From Pinus tabuliformis (Eukaryota; Streptophyta; Pinopsida; Pinales; Pinaceae), in the NCBI GenBank assembly GCA_031772625.1, contig CM062808.1, positions 472,251,655 to 472,315,654 of the forward strand: a stretch of 64,000 nucleotides of DNA. Reading direction: 5' to 3'. Each line of letters begins with the position of its first letter. Position 1 is the first letter of the stretch. Shown in pieces: positions 31,748 to 44,291 of this stretch. Under the pieces are notes generated by a model, which searched no databases, was not told where the DNA came from, and saw only the letters and a list, made by a program, of their open reading frames with translations. The translations under genes and the position numbers were made by a program.

Positions 31748-34012
31748 CATTTACAAACTAGAATTTATGGTTGCCTTTTCTCAATAGAGATTGTGGTATG
31801 GTGAGCGTGGAGGTGGTTTAACCTTTGGATTCCCTTGGTTGTTTATGGATTGATTTATCCCATGAGATCCCACATTCATGATTGGAATATGGCAGGGGGG
31901 TGGTTGGCTGAAAAAAATATTTTTTAAGCCAATCTATGGTCAGGTGGTACGTGGAAGTCCCAAACCTGGTTGGATTTTGTCTATGTTTAATAAGAGCAAA
32001 GTTCCTCCTGCTTTTGATGAGTAAACATACTTGTTATTATGTGGCTTTAATGACTGTTCTCTCATTGTTATTTATCTAGTTATATGCTGGTTATAAGCAT
32101 GGTTATTTCACAGTTCTTAGTCATGGCTCTTTCCATGTTTTTACTTGTAACTAAATGAATAATGAATGCAAGACCTAATTGATGTTATGACAGCCAATGT
32201 GAGAAGGCAATGATCCTTCTTGTTAAACCTTATAAGTTTTCATCTCCTTATGTTCAGACTTGCATTTGTGACATGTTGCATGTTTACCAAGTGTTTAATG
32301 GTTGGGGAAGGTATAGTCAATTCCTTTATCAAGTTTATTATCAAAATCATTGTATTCATGTCTTTTATGAGTTCTGGAAGTTTCATGGAGTTATGGGTAG
32401 TGAGTGGATCCTAGCCCTGGAAAATAGCCTTAAATATTGCAGTTACTTGCATAGCACTGGTAGAAAAAGGCTATAGTCACACTCAGGAATGGTCATGGGA
32501 GCGACTGCAGGATATCAGTCACTTGGAGGGCTTGGTAAGGGAGTGAATGGGGCTCTAGGTCAGTGAAAAGATAGTCATCTCAAGGGTTGGACACCTGGAG
32601 GGGTTGGGTTGCTTCTGGAGGTGTTGTAGCACCTGCGAGAAGTTAGTAAGGTCTCAAGTTGTCGACTCCATTTCCTTAAGGTCATATAGGAGGTTGATTC
32701 TTATCATAGGTGGTTACAATCTCCTCGATTGGTGCAATGTACCAAATATGTTGTCAAGATCAAACAAAAATTTAAGCAAAAGAAGCGAGACTTTGGATCT
32801 GTGAATTTGAAGTAGGGAAAAGGCACATCCAAACCATAGAAAAAAGGACATAGCCAAGGTGGAGTGGACTAGGACAACCCATAGAAGCCACAAAAAAATA
32901 ATAGTGACATGACCAGATCCCCAACATAGGAAAGTGGTGTGAGTTCCACAAGATCCGCACCCAAAATACAAATGAGTCTCGTGCCAAGCAGTCACTAGTG
33001 GATGAGCTAAAAGTTTCAGATTCCGATGCATGTTCCAACTCTAAGAAATAATAAAAAAAGGGAAATGACAAAGGGAAGAAAATTATTGACATAAAACCCA
33101 GTGCCACCATTTCCACCACCAAGGTCCAGAAGATTGAGCCCAAATATATAGAGGAGGGGAAGTGTCTCTTCTATTCATAGATGTGGGTGAAGGGTTCCCT
33201 GCTGCAATTCATTGTTGAAAGTGGGAGCCAAAATAACATCATCTCAAAAGAGTTCAATAAGTAGTTGGGCCTGCCGACAACACAACACCTGCAACCATAC
33301 ACCATTGAGTGGCTAGACCAAGGACGAGATCTCCACGTCAACCAACAGTTCAAACTTCTCTACAACATCAAGCCCTTCGTTAACGAGGTACTGTGTGATG
33401 TTGTTCCTCTTGAAGTTTGTGATGTTTTATTAGGCCAACCATACTTGTGGAAGCCTCATGTTATGTATGAGTCCAGACCTTGCCTTGTGATTATTACTTT
33501 GGGTAGAAAATTGTACATGATATTGGAGGTAGCCCCGCCTATCGTCATTTCTTTGATATTTGCTAAGAAATGCAATAAGATCATATCCCAGATTGAGAAA
33601 TTTGTTTTCTTTTTTATTTGATCTCAAACTAAGGGGAAGATCGTGGCCACATTAATGGACCCCAGAAAGGGTTCCTCCGCATAGCATAAGAAAGTTGATA
33701 AGGTCATAGATAATCTAGGTGGATATTGATGGCAACCCACCTATTCCACTTGGACCCCCACCACTGTTTCTTTCAGTTTCCTTAATTCTAAGACAACTTT
33801 CTTTTTTTGATAGTTTTTCAGGTCCTAAACCTCCAGTCATTTTGAGGTACTAAAAGACGTTTTTTGGGAAAATGTAGAGACTAGAGAAGTGCCAAAATTG
33901 GTTTTACAAATTTTCTTTTCGCCTCCTCGTGGACATATTCAAAACGAGGTATTATGATAGTGAAATGGAGATCGTATGCCAAAGTTATGACCTCAAGAAG
34001 TTGGTGGTTCAT
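31748..34012 (+). repeat. Array unit 2
   Basis: Starts with 'acaaactagaatttatgg'. It lacks a block present in other units around 32710 (the 'gtgaccctcaactcatg' part), which explains its shorter length. The LTR half starts at about 33729 (TGATGGCAACC). The two-hydrophobic-segment frame of unit 1 is broken here by a TAG. Confidence 0.8.
32740..33727 (+). pseudogene. Gypsy gag C-terminus and protease remnant, unit 2
   Basis: The gag part is broken. The protease part keeps a longer open frame (33265-33621) with 'GLPTTQHLQPYTIEWLDQG', 'DVLLGQPYLWKPHVMYES' and 'VIITLGRKLYMI'. The active-site region around 33210 reads 'IVESGSQNN', so the usual Asp of DSGS is changed to Glu. Stops separate gag and protease. 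Confidence 0.75.
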
Positions 34013-36356
34013 TTACAAACTAGAATTTCTAGTTGTCATTTCTCAATAGATATCACGGTATGGTGAGGGTGCAAGTGCATTAACCTCTGGATTCCCTTGG
34101 TTGTTTATGGGTTGGTTTATCCCATGAGATCCCACATTCATGCTTGGAATATGGCAGGGGGGGGTTGGATGAAAAAAAGATTTGGTTAAGCCAATCTATG
34201 GTCGGGTGGTACGTGGAAGTCCCAAATCTGGTTGGATTTTGTCTATGTTTAATAAGAGCTAATTTCCTCCTACTTTTGATGAGTAAACATACTTGTTATT
34301 ATGTGGATTTAACGAATGTTCTCTCATTGTTATTTATCTGGTTATATGCTGGTTATAAGCATGGTTATTTCACAGTTCTTAGTCATGGCTCTTTCCATGT
34401 TTTTACTTGTAACTAAATGAATAATGAATGCAAGACCTAATTGATGTTATGACAACTAATGTGAGAAGGCAATGATCCTTCTTGTTAAACCTCAGATAAA
34501 TTTTCATCTCCTTATGTTCTGACTTGCATTCGTAACCTGTAGGTTGCATGTTTACCAAGTGTTTGACGGAATGCCAGTTCTGGTTAGGGAAGCTCTAGTC
34601 AAGTCCTTGATCAAGTTTATTATCAAAATCATTGTATTCATGTCTTTTATGAGTTTTGGAAGTTTCATGGAGTTATGGGAAGTGAGTGGATCTTAGCCCT
34701 AGAAAATAGCCTTAAATATTGCAATCGCTGGCATAGCACTGGTAGAAAAAGGCTATAGTCGCACTCAGGCATGCTCATGGGAGCGACTGGAGGCTCTCAG
34801 TCACTTGGAGGGCTTGGTAAGGGAGTGACTAGGCCTTTAGGTTAGTGAAAAGAGAGTCATCTCAAGGGTTAGACACATGGAGGGTTTGGGTTGCTTCTGG
34901 AGGTCTTGTAGCACCTGTGGGAAGTCAGTAAGGTCTCAAGTTGTCGACTCCATTTCCTTAAGGTCATATAGGAGGTTGATTCTCATCATAGTGACCCTCA
35001 GCTCATGTTTACCCTGGGTAAACTAGAAAAGGTGGGTAAATGTGGGAGGAGGTGGTTACAATCTCCTCAACTGGTGCAGTGTACCAAATATTTTGTCAAG
35101 ATCAAATAATAATTTAAGCATAAGAAGTGGGACTTTCGATCTACGAATTTGAAGGAGGGAAAAGGCACATCCAAAGCATAGAAAAAAGGAAAGAGCCAAG
35201 GTGGAGTGGCCCTAGACAACCCATTGAAGCCACAAGAAAATAATAGTGAGATGACGAGATCCCCAACACAGGAAAGTGGTGTGAGTTCCACAAGGTCCCC
35301 ACCCATAACACAAATGATTGTCATGCCAACTAGTCACTAGTGGTTGAGCTAAAAGATTCAGAGTCCGATGCATGTTCCAACTCTGAGAAATAATAAAAAA
35401 AGGGGAATGACAAGGGGAAGGAAACTATTGATGTAGAACCCAGTGCCACCATTTCCACCACCAAGGTCCAGGAGATTGAGCCCAAAGATATAGAGGAGGG
35501 GGAGTGTCTCTTCTATTCATAGATGTGGGTGAAGGGTTCCATACTGCAATTCATTGCCGATAGTGGGAGCCAAAATAATATCATCTCAAAAGAGTTCAAT
35601 AAGTGGTTTGGCTTGCCAACAACACCACACGTGAAACCATACACCATTGAGTAGCTCCACCAATGAAGATATCTCCACGTCAACCAACAGTTCGAACTTC
35701 ACTACAACATCAAGCCCTTCGCTAACGAGGTACTATGTGATGTTGTTCCTCTTGAAGTTTGTGATGTTTTATTAAGCCAACCATACCTATGGAAGCCTCA
35801 TGTTGTGTATGAGTCTAGACCTTGCACTGTGATTATTACTGTGGGAGAAAATTGTACATGATAATAGAGGTATCCCCATGTATCGTCGTTTCTTTGATTT
35901 CTGCTAAGAAATGCAATAAGATCATATCCCATATTGAGAAATTTGTTTTCTTTTTTATTCAATCTCAAACTAAGGGGAAGATCATGGCCATATCAATGGA
36001 CCCGAGAAAGGGGTCCTCCGCACAACATAAGCAAGTTGATAAGGTCATAGATAATCTAGGTGGATATTGATGGCAACCCACCTATTCCACTTGGATCCCC
36101 ACCACTCTTTCTTTTAGTTTCCTTAATTCTAAGACAACTTTCTTTTTTTGGTATTTTTCGGGTCCTAAACTTCCAGAGTCATTTTGAGGTACTAAAAGAC
36201 GCTTTTTTGGGAAAACAGAGTGACTATAGTAGTTCCAAAATTGATTTTACAAATTTTCTTTTTTCCTCCTTGTAGATATATTCGAAACGAGGTATTATGA
36301 TAGTGAAATGGAGATCGTATGCCAAAGTTATGACCTCAAGAAGTTGGCGGTCTATT
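34013..36356 (+). repeat. Array unit 3
   Basis: Starts 'caaactagaatttctagtt' and passes into 'gatatcacggtatgg' exactly as the flank of Copia-1 does. It contains the non-coding head, gag/protease remnant and LTR half (from about 36069). A G-run near 34157 differs in length from unit 1, changing the small frame there. Confidence 0.8.
35075..36067 (+). pseudogene. Gypsy gag C-terminus and protease remnant, unit 3
   Basis: The same 'RDFRSTNLKEGKGTSKA'-type gag tail can be read, with stops. Protease active site region 'IADSGSQNN' (Asp-Ser-Gly present) near 35560, then 'DVLLSQPYLWKPHVVYES'. An indel near 35845 shifts the end. RT and integrase are absent, as in the other units. Confidence 0.72.
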
Positions 36357-38693
36357 TACAAACTAGAATTTCTGGTTGCCTTTTCTCAATAGAGATCATG
36401 GTATGGTGAGGGTGGAGGAGGTTTAACCTCTGGATTCCCTTGGTTGTTTATGGATTTTTTTATCCCATGAGATCCCACTTTGATGCTTGGAATATGGCAG
36501 GGGGTGGTTGGTTGAAAAAAAGATTTGGTTAAGCCAATCTATGGTTGGGTGGTACATGGAAGTCCCATACCTAGTTGGATTTTGTCTATGTTTAAGAAGA
36601 GCTAAGTTCCTCCTGATTTGATGAGTAAACGTACTTGTTATTATGTGGCTTTAATGACTGTTCTCTCATTGTTATTTATCTAGTTATATGCTGGTTATAA
36701 GCATGGTTATTTCACAGTTCTTAGTCATGGCTCTTTCCATGTTTTTACTTGTAACTAAATGAATAATGAATGCAAGACCTAATTGATGTTATGACAACTA
36801 ATGTAGGAAGGAAGTGATCCTTCTTATTAAACCTCAAATAAGTTTTCATCTCCTTATGTTCAGACTTGCATTCGTGACTTGTAGGTTGCATGTTTACCAA
36901 GTGTTTGACAGAATGTTAGTTCTGGTTGGGGAAGGTCTAGTCAAGTCTTTGATCAATTTTATTATCAAAATAATTGTATTAATGTCTTTTATGAGTTCTG
37001 GAAGTTTCATGGAGTTATGGGCAGTGAATGGATCCTAGCTGTAGAAAATAGCCTTAAATATTGCAGTCGCTGGCATAACACTAGTAGAAAAAGGCTATAG
37101 TCGCACTCAGGCATGCTCATGGGAGTGACTAGAGGCTCTTAGTTGCTTGGAGGGCTTGGTAAGGGAGTGACTGGGGCTCTAGGCCAGTGAAAAGAGATTC
37201 ATCTAAAGGGTTGGACACCTGGAGGGGTTGGGTTGCTTCTGGAGGCCCTGTAGCACCTCCGGGAAGTCAGTAAGGTCTCAAGTTATCAAATCCATTTCCT
37301 TAAGGTTATATAGGAGGCCAATTCTTATCATAGTGACCCTTAGCTCATTTTTACCCCAGGTAAACCAATGAAGGTGGGTAAATGTGGGAGGAGGTGGTTA
37401 CAATCTCCTCGACTGGTGAAGTGTACCAAATATTCTATCAAGATAAAAAAAAAATTAAGCAAAAGAAGCGAGACTTTGGATTTGCGAATCTGAAGCAGGG
37501 AAAAGGCACATCCAAACCATAGAACAAAGGACAGAGCCAAGGTGGAGTGGCTCAGGACAACCCATTGAAGCCACAAGAAAAGAATAGTGACATGGCGAGA
37601 TCCCTAACACAGGAAAGTGGTGTGAGTTCCACAATAGCCCCACCCACACCACAAATGAGTGTTGTGCCAAGTAGTCACTAGTGGCTAAGCTAAAAGATTC
37701 ACAATATAATGCATTTTCCAACTCTGAGCAATAATAAAAAATGGGAATGACAAGGGATAGCAAGTTATTAACGTAGAACCCACTGCCACCATTTCCACCA
37801 CCAAGGTCCAAAAGATTGAGCCCAAAGATATAGAGGAGGGGGAGTGTCTCTTCTATTCATAGATGTGGGTGAAGGGTTCCCTGCTTCAATTCACTATGGA
37901 CAGTGGGAGCCAAAAGAACATCATCTCAAAAGAGTTCAATAAGTGGTTGGGCCTAAAGACAACACCACACCTGCAACCATACACCATCGAGTGGCTCCAA
38001 CAAGGACGAGATCTCCACGTCAACTAATAGTTCAAACTTCCCTACAACATCAAGCCCTTTGCTAACGAGGTACTATGTGATGTTGTTCCTCTTGAAGCTT
38101 GTGATGTTTTATTAGGCCAACCATACTTATGGAAGCCTCATGTTGTGTATGAGTTTATACCTTGCATTGTGATTATTACTTTGGGCAGAAAATTGTACAT
38201 GATACTGGAGGTAGCCCCACCTATCATCATTTCTTTGATATCTTCTAAGAAATGCAATAAAATCATATCCCAGATTGAGAAATTTGTTTTCTTTTTTATC
38301 TGATCTCAAAGTAAGGGGAAGATCATGGCCACATCAATGGGCCCCAGAAAGGGTTCCTCCTCACATCATAATCAAGTTGATAAGGTCATAGATAATCTAG
38401 GGGGATATTGATGGAAACCCACCTATTCCACTTGGATCCCCACCACTGTTTCTTTCAGTTTCCTTAATTCTAAGACAAATTTATTTTTTTGGTAGTTTTT
38501 CGGGTCCTAAACTTCCCGTCATTTTGAGGTACTAAAAGACGTTTTTTGGGAAAACAAAGAGACTACAGAAGTGCCAAAATTTATTTTACAAATTTTCCTT
38601 TTGCCTCCTCGTGGAGATCTTCAAAACGAGGTGTTATTATAGTGAAATGGAGATCATATGCCAAAGTTATGACCTCAAGAAGTTGGCGGTCCA
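36357..38693 (+). repeat. Array unit 4
   Basis: Starts 'ttacaaactagaatttctgg'. The LTR part begins at 38409 (TGATGGAAACC) and, unlike in units 1-3, continues past 38693 into the second half of the LTR. It therefore marks the original right edge of the duplicated segment. Confidence 0.82.
37425..38408 (+). pseudogene. Gypsy gag C-terminus and protease remnant, unit 4
   Basis: Protease region reads 'SLLQFTMDSGSQKNIIS' near 37880, with the Asp-Ser-Gly motif intact, then 'EFNKWLGLKTTPHLQPYT' and 'DVLLGQPYLWKPHVVYE'. A TAG interrupts after 'HVN'. The tail ends at a CTAGGGGGATAT run directly before the LTR, a plausible polypurine tract, so the segment derives from a gypsy element with RT and integrase deleted. 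Confidence 0.75.
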
Positions 38694-38989
38694 ACTTACC
38701 CTGACAGGGCCCAAAATCATTGGTGCTTTATCTCCTAAGGTTAGGGTTTCACACTTCTTCTTTATTATAAAAAGGCCTCTCACCCTCATTGTAATTCATT
38801 TTAGAAGGCATGTAGCTATCACATCTCTTTTAAGAGATAAACTACCATCGCATGAGCTAGTTTGTTTCCATTCTTCATGTATGCAATTTTAAATATTTTT
38901 TATTAATCAATTGAAGTTCAATTTCCATTGTAGCTCTGTGTTTCTATTTAATAATGTATTTCATTTCATTCCTGCATAAATTCAGATCA
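38409..38989 (+). repeat. Complete gypsy LTR (581 bp) closing the array
   Basis: Begins TGATGG and ends AGATCA (TGAT/ATCA inverted ends), followed one base later by a primer site. A TATA-like TTATTATAAAAAGG lies near 38760-38773. It serves as 3' LTR of the deletion derivative on its left and as 5' LTR of the gypsy copy on its right. Confidence 0.85.
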
Positions 38990-38990
38990 G

Positions 38991-39002
38991 TGGTATCAAA
39001 GC
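38991..39002 (+). promoter_or_regulatory. Primer-binding site of the gypsy copy
   Basis: TGGTATCAAAGC, one base from the tRNA-iMet type site, immediately behind the LTR. Confidence 0.85.
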
Positions 39003-39099
39003 GGTTTTCTCTTTTTATTTTTTTTTGTGCATGTCTCGAATGAGGTCGGGGTATAAGGAGTTGGGACTTGAACTAGTTGAGTCCTTACAAGACTATCCC

Positions 39100-41057
39100 C
39101 ACTGACACCGACGACCTCCCATGGAAAAAGAAAAGAAAGTAGATGGAGCAGGATACCTTATCAAACTAATACTTGAAGAAGCCCTTGAGTGGAAAAGGAA
39201 TGAGATGATGGACAACATTTCCTAGATCCGTTGGTGGATGCCAACAGACGATGCATCTTCATCCTGCAGTCACTGGTGGCTGAGCTGAAGGTTATAGAGG
39301 TAGATGCATGCTCTGACTCTGAGTCAAAACCCAATAAGGGAAGTGAAAAAGGGTAGCATATTATCGATGCAGAGCCCAACGCCACTGTTTCTGCCATCAT
39401 GGTCCATAAGATTGAGCTAGAAGATCCAGAGGAAGGGGAGTGCCTCTTCCACTCATAGATGTGGGTGAAGGGGTCTTTGTTGCAGTTCGTTATCAATAGC
39501 GGGAGAAAAAGGAACCTCATCTCAACATTGGTTGTTAAGTGGTTGGGCCCACCGAACACACCACAATCGCAACATGAACCATCGGGTGGCTCCACTAAGG
39601 ACGATATTTCCGTGTCAGACAACAATGTCGCCTTCCCTACAACATCAAGCCCTTCACGTATGAGGTATTGTGTGATCTTGCTGCTCTTGAAACTTGTGAT
39701 GTGTTATTAGGACAACCATTCTTGTGGAAGCATCATGTTGTGTATAAGACTTGGACTCGCATCATTATTGTTACTTTGGGAAATAAGTTATACAAGATAT
39801 ATTGGAGGTAGCCCTGCCTAATGCCATCTCTTTGATCTCTGCAAATCAATGCAGTAAGATCATCTCCCGAAGTAGGAAATTTGTTTTGTCTATGATTTTC
39901 TTTTAAAGTAAGTGGAAGATCGTGACCACATCCATGCCCCCCAGGAAGGGTTCCTCCATGCAACAGAAGTAGGTGGATAAGGTAGTGGAAGAATACAAGG
40001 AGATCTTTTCCTCACCCACAGGGGTAACTTTGCACTGTCAGGTAAGCATTTGATCAATCTGACCCCCAGAGCACCTCTACCCAATGGGTTGATATATTTC
40101 CACTACATTATGGAAAATAAAGAAATCATGATGTAGATATAGGAGTCCCTACAAAAAAGGAACATCCAACCAAGTTCCTCACTTTGTGGGAGCTTGATTG
40201 TACTTGTATAGAAGAGGGATGAGACCTGGATGCTTTCCATTGATTATCAGGAACTAAAAAAAATCACTGTCATGAACAGGTATCTAATCCCACAGATTGA
40301 TGACCTTCTTGACTAGCTCAAGGGGTCAAGTACCTCAACAAAATTAATTTGAAGTCTGGTTATCATTAGGTTCCAATAGAATCCACAAATGTATGGAAGA
40401 CCACTTTCAAATCCAAGAAGGGCCTTTTTGAGTGGTTGGTTATGCCTTTCGAGTTGACAAATGCCCCTACAAATTTTATTAGGTTGATGGATGAAAACTT
40501 GCAGCCTTTCACCAACTCGTTCATGGTTTTATATTTGGACGAAATCCTCATCTTCAGTAAGAGTTGGGAAGAGCACTTGCAACACATTCTATAGGTCCTT
40601 CAAACATTGTGGTAGCACAAACTATGTTCCAACTTGGATAAATGCACCTTTGGCATGCGCTAGGTCCAATATATGGGTTACATAATTGATGAGAAAGGCG
40701 TGCATGTGGATCTGGCTAAGATCCAAGTCATTCGGGAATGGCCAACCCCTACCACTCTAACAGAGCTTCGTAACTTTTTGGGCCTTGCCAATTTTTATCT
40801 GAGGTTCATGTTGGGATTCTCTCATGTAACTTGGCCTTTGAGTTAGGTTACCAAGGGTGGGGAAAAAGAAAAAAATTTCTGGTCTAAGTCCTAATAGAAG
40901 GATTTCATTGAACTAAAGCACTACCTTTTCTCTACAACAAAACTCACATTGCTTGACCTGCAACAACCATTAGAGATTAATACATATGCCTTTGACTATG
41001 CTATTGGTGCATTTCTCACTCAACAAGGGCATCTGGTGGCCTATCATAGTGAGACAT
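39100..41057 (+). pseudogene. Decayed Ty3-gypsy gag-protease-RT-RNase H
   Basis: Plus-strand fragments in many frames. Gag tail with 'CSHWWLS' and 'ACSDSESK' near 39265; protease region 'SLLQFVINSG' near 39475, with the active Asp changed to Asn; 'EEYKEIFSSPTG' starting RT; 'SIDYQELKK'; 'GLFEWLVMPFELTNAP'; catalytic 'LYLDEILIFSK' near 40535, where YLDD has become YLDE; 'ELRNFLGLANFYLRF'; RNase H 'TYAFDYAIGAFL' and 'VAYHSET'. Order RT then RNase H fits Ty3-gypsy. It stops abruptly at 41057 at the next LTR-like segment; no integrase is seen. Many stops: an old fossil. Confidence 0.85.
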
Positions 41058-43480
41058 TGTTGGCCAGAAAGGTTCCCTAAGGAAAGTGTTGAAATCCTCA
41101 ACAGAGAAGGATAAGATAATAATAAAAAAAGAACCCAGACAAGCATGCCAAACATATGAACTACCAAACATGGATTTGGAAACATACCCAAAAGTCCTAA
41201 GTTTGAAGATGTTCCTGTAGGGTCCAAACCCTTTGCTTCCTCCAAGATGTGCAGACTTGCAAATCAATCACAGAAGCATATAAATAATATATAATTCAAT
41301 GTGCATACATATTAATATGTTAGATCATCATATATAAACATATAAACCATCATTCATAAGATAACAACATATATTGAGAACAATACATGAGCTTCTTTAT
41401 TAATTAAAAATAGTAAATATAGGAAAGATACAACTTGATCGGGGTCAAAGGCACTGACAAAGCCTTACTCAAGATCCGTCCATCTCGAGCCACGAAGAAA
41501 ACATCTCTAATAGGTGCAAGTAGATGCTAGATAAGGATGATGATCATCTATGCAAAGGAAACTAGGGTTTCCTAGAGACTGGGAGTGCATGAGGCACAAG
41601 AAAAATATACTTGATCTGGGAGAAATCGAGTATAATGTTGATATCCTTCTTATTGTATGAATTAGGTCTACCCAAGGGATGTATATATATACCACCTCAA
41701 ATTGGTTATTTTAGTTAGGCCACGAGCTCTTGTAGGTGGGCTCTCAGTTACAACCATAAACCTCGCCTGAAAATAACATTTTATTTTAATTTTTCATATT
41801 TTAAAAGGTGTACGCGGGTATTATGTTATGGTACCCATGTATGTACGCGATTTAGTATGGGTGGAGTCGTGTATGGAATTTGAGATATTGTTTTCTATTA
41901 TAAAGTCAAGTTTGCATAGGGAAAGGGGCTACCAAGGGCCATAAAAGAGCATAAGGTATACATACATGAGTGCTCGATGATGCTATAATATATGCCCTCT
42001 AATATACAAGATTAGAAGGGGAACATGATGACTAAAATATATTAAGTATAGAGAGAGGAGTCATCCAAAAACCTGGGAGGAGATCACCAGATTCCACCCC
42101 ATCGAATACATCTTGAAGGATTCAAAAAGAAAAATCATGTTTGAGGTGGGCATACCCATGCTTAGAAGTAGTAAAGCATGTCCAATGGTCAAGTATAAAG
42201 TAGATCCAAAATGTATACATAATTGTACAGAAGGATCTAAAGAATACATAGTGGATCATCGGATCATAGCTGTGAAAGAACACATCGGAGGTATGTATGT
42301 ATATCACATATAAAAGAATATCTAATCAATGATGATAGAAGACTCTCTGATTAATGATGCTACATAACTGATCCTCATAAAAGTGCCAAGTCATATAGGT
42401 GGAATAGTGGTACTGCATAAACTCGGGTGCCAACATATAAGATGATGTTGTGAAAGATTGAAACATATAAATATGAGAGGTGTCATTGGTAGAAAAATGA
42501 AGGAGTTTTCAAGTGAACCAAGATTCTGACACAACTCGAGGTCTTCACCGACCGCAGATGGTACATTTCTACACTATGGGAATAAATGAGCTAAAGTTGA
42601 CCATGTGAGAAATCATTTGATTACCGGTCATTGATGTACACCATTAACAAACGTGATACAACTCACCAATAATGATAATGCGTATCAAGGTACCTATTGT
42701 AACCATAGATACAACCCCTGGCTGAGTAGAGGTAAGTGCCTAAGACATTTATACAGAAAGATAATAGGTTTTACTTGCTGCCCCATTATGATATTTCAGA
42801 AGACTATTCCACAAGTAATGTTAAAGAAATTGTCTCGGGTGAAGACACTTCCCAAGATGGCCTCGCTGACAATGAAACTGATTGGAAGCTGTAGCAAAGT
42901 GATAGAAATAAATGATAAAATTCTAAAAATGAAAGGCTACTTATTGAAAAATATTTTGCCTCAAACTTTAGAAGAAAATGTGAAACACTAAGAAATGAAT
43001 TTGCAGAAAAGAGGAGCACATATTAAGGTTATTTAGTTTAAGATTACATGTACTATAATTTTAGTAAGTCTGTATGATAAAAATAACCAACAACTTCATT
43101 ACTCTTTTCCCTAGAAGAAATATTGTAAATGATTTACAAAGAACATGAACACTTATCAGTTTCAAAAGACTACTTGGAATCACCTTGAAAAGCTTTATAA
43201 TTCTCCAAGAAATGATGAAAACATTACACAAAAAATTCTTGCCTTATAAAGTAAAAAATCGGAACCCAAAATGGTTCTCTCAAGTTTCTTTTATATTTAC
43301 ATTACAATGGTGACAATTATAAAAACTATTAACTGTCACAAAACTACCAAACTAGTTTAACAACTACTTTAGCCCTATTCGGTCCTCCTGAGGATAGATT
43401 TTTATAAAACCGAGAACCAAAATTGTGTAACCATTACAAATAAGATATTTTGAGATTTCATAAAATGAATACAGGTGGCT
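41058..43480 (-). mobile_element. LTR-like segment inserted in gypsy RNase H, right edge unresolved
   Basis: Begins TGTTGGCCAGAAAGG exactly where the gypsy RNase H breaks. A symmetric TATATATATA at about 41682-41691, with transcript-like sequence on its left, favours minus orientation. GTACGC motifs occur at 41809 and 41842. A candidate end CCAACA lies at 42430-42435 (1378 bp), but the flanks GACAT and TATAA do not match. Nothing coding is recognised; an open frame at 42653-42991 has no known domain. Beyond 43090 the sequence is AT-rich leader- or 3'UTR-like. Confidence 0.45.
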
Positions 43481-44291
43481 ATCTTTCACTGGATGACTTG
43501 TGATTCCTGTTTAGGCTCACTTGTTGAAGGTCTAGCTTCTGTTGTTGTTGTTGGAGACATCCATGCTATGCATTTCTTCCATATAGAGACATCTGAACTT
43601 GGACACTTGATAAACCTTGTATGAGCCATTCTGAAATTGGTGATTCTGTTGTAAGATGTCTTTTCTATAAAAAGAGTTTTAACCAACCACAATAAAAAGA
43701 GTCAATCTTGCTTTTGGCTTCCACCAACAAAGTTTCATAAGTCTCCCAAGGAAGCAAATTTCCCTGTTGGTCCTAGTAGGAGGGAAACCCTGCCCTCATT
43801 CTCTTATCAAAATTTGTATTAAATATCAGAACAAATTCTTTAATTTCACCAATATTAGCCTCTGTTTTTTTCCTGTACAAATTTTTATGCACCATCTTAT
43901 TAATTTCTAGCACCAACTATGTTATGTCTTCCACCTGCATAGTTCTTAATTCCTGAGAAGATTTGGAATTAATAAAATTGATCATCTTCTTTTCCAGTTG
44001 AGAATGTTGTTGGATTTTATCCTTATGAGAAGCAATGATGCTTCCCAGCTCCCTGAAAATCATCTTTTCTTCTGCCATTATCAGTATACTATCCCAGATA
44101 GAATTTACTTGCTGAATCATATCATTCCAGATTATCTCTCTGGCCTGTATGAGTGACATATTTCCCTTTACATTTTCCCTCAATTCCTTGATTTCATTGT
44201 AGGTTGTCTGATAATCCTTTTGATATTTTGATGCATTATCCTTTTCTACAGTCAATTGTTTTTCCTTAATCTTCAAGAGTTCTGTTATCAC
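43480..44291 (-). pseudogene. Second, diverged copy of the coiled-coil gag-like module
   Basis: Minus-strand frame 44291-43917 reads 'LLKIKEKQLTVEKDNASKYQ', a heptad-like charged stretch, then 'IIWNDMIQQVNSIWDSI' and 'INFINSKSSQELRTMQVEDIT'. These match, in the same order, 'LLWANIIDSVNDIWPSI' and 'IHFLNSKNKYELQELDIEDRT' in the module at 45433-46257. Readable sequence continues with stops to about 43490. The function is unknown; it is probably the C-terminal part of a retroelement structural polyprotein. Confidence 0.6.

Larger units (their letters stand above)
23361..38693 (+). repeat. Four-unit tandem array of a ~2.3 kb gypsy-derived segment
   Basis: Units start at about 23361, 31748, 34013 and 36357. 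Without Copia-2 the first is about 2329 bp; the others are 2265, 2344 and 2337 bp. Each holds a ~30-bp piece matching the Copia-1 LTR tail, a ~1 kb non-coding part, a gypsy gag C-terminus, a protease remnant, a tail that skips RT and integrase, and the first ~285 bp of a gypsy LTR. Units differ at many scattered positions, so the array is not recent. It ends where the LTR continues intact past 38693. Confidence 0.88.

Noticed and set aside
42653-42991. 112-codon plus-strand frame
   Set aside because: No recognised domain, repeat-rich surroundings and other frames equally plausible; kept only as part of an unresolved LTR-like segment.
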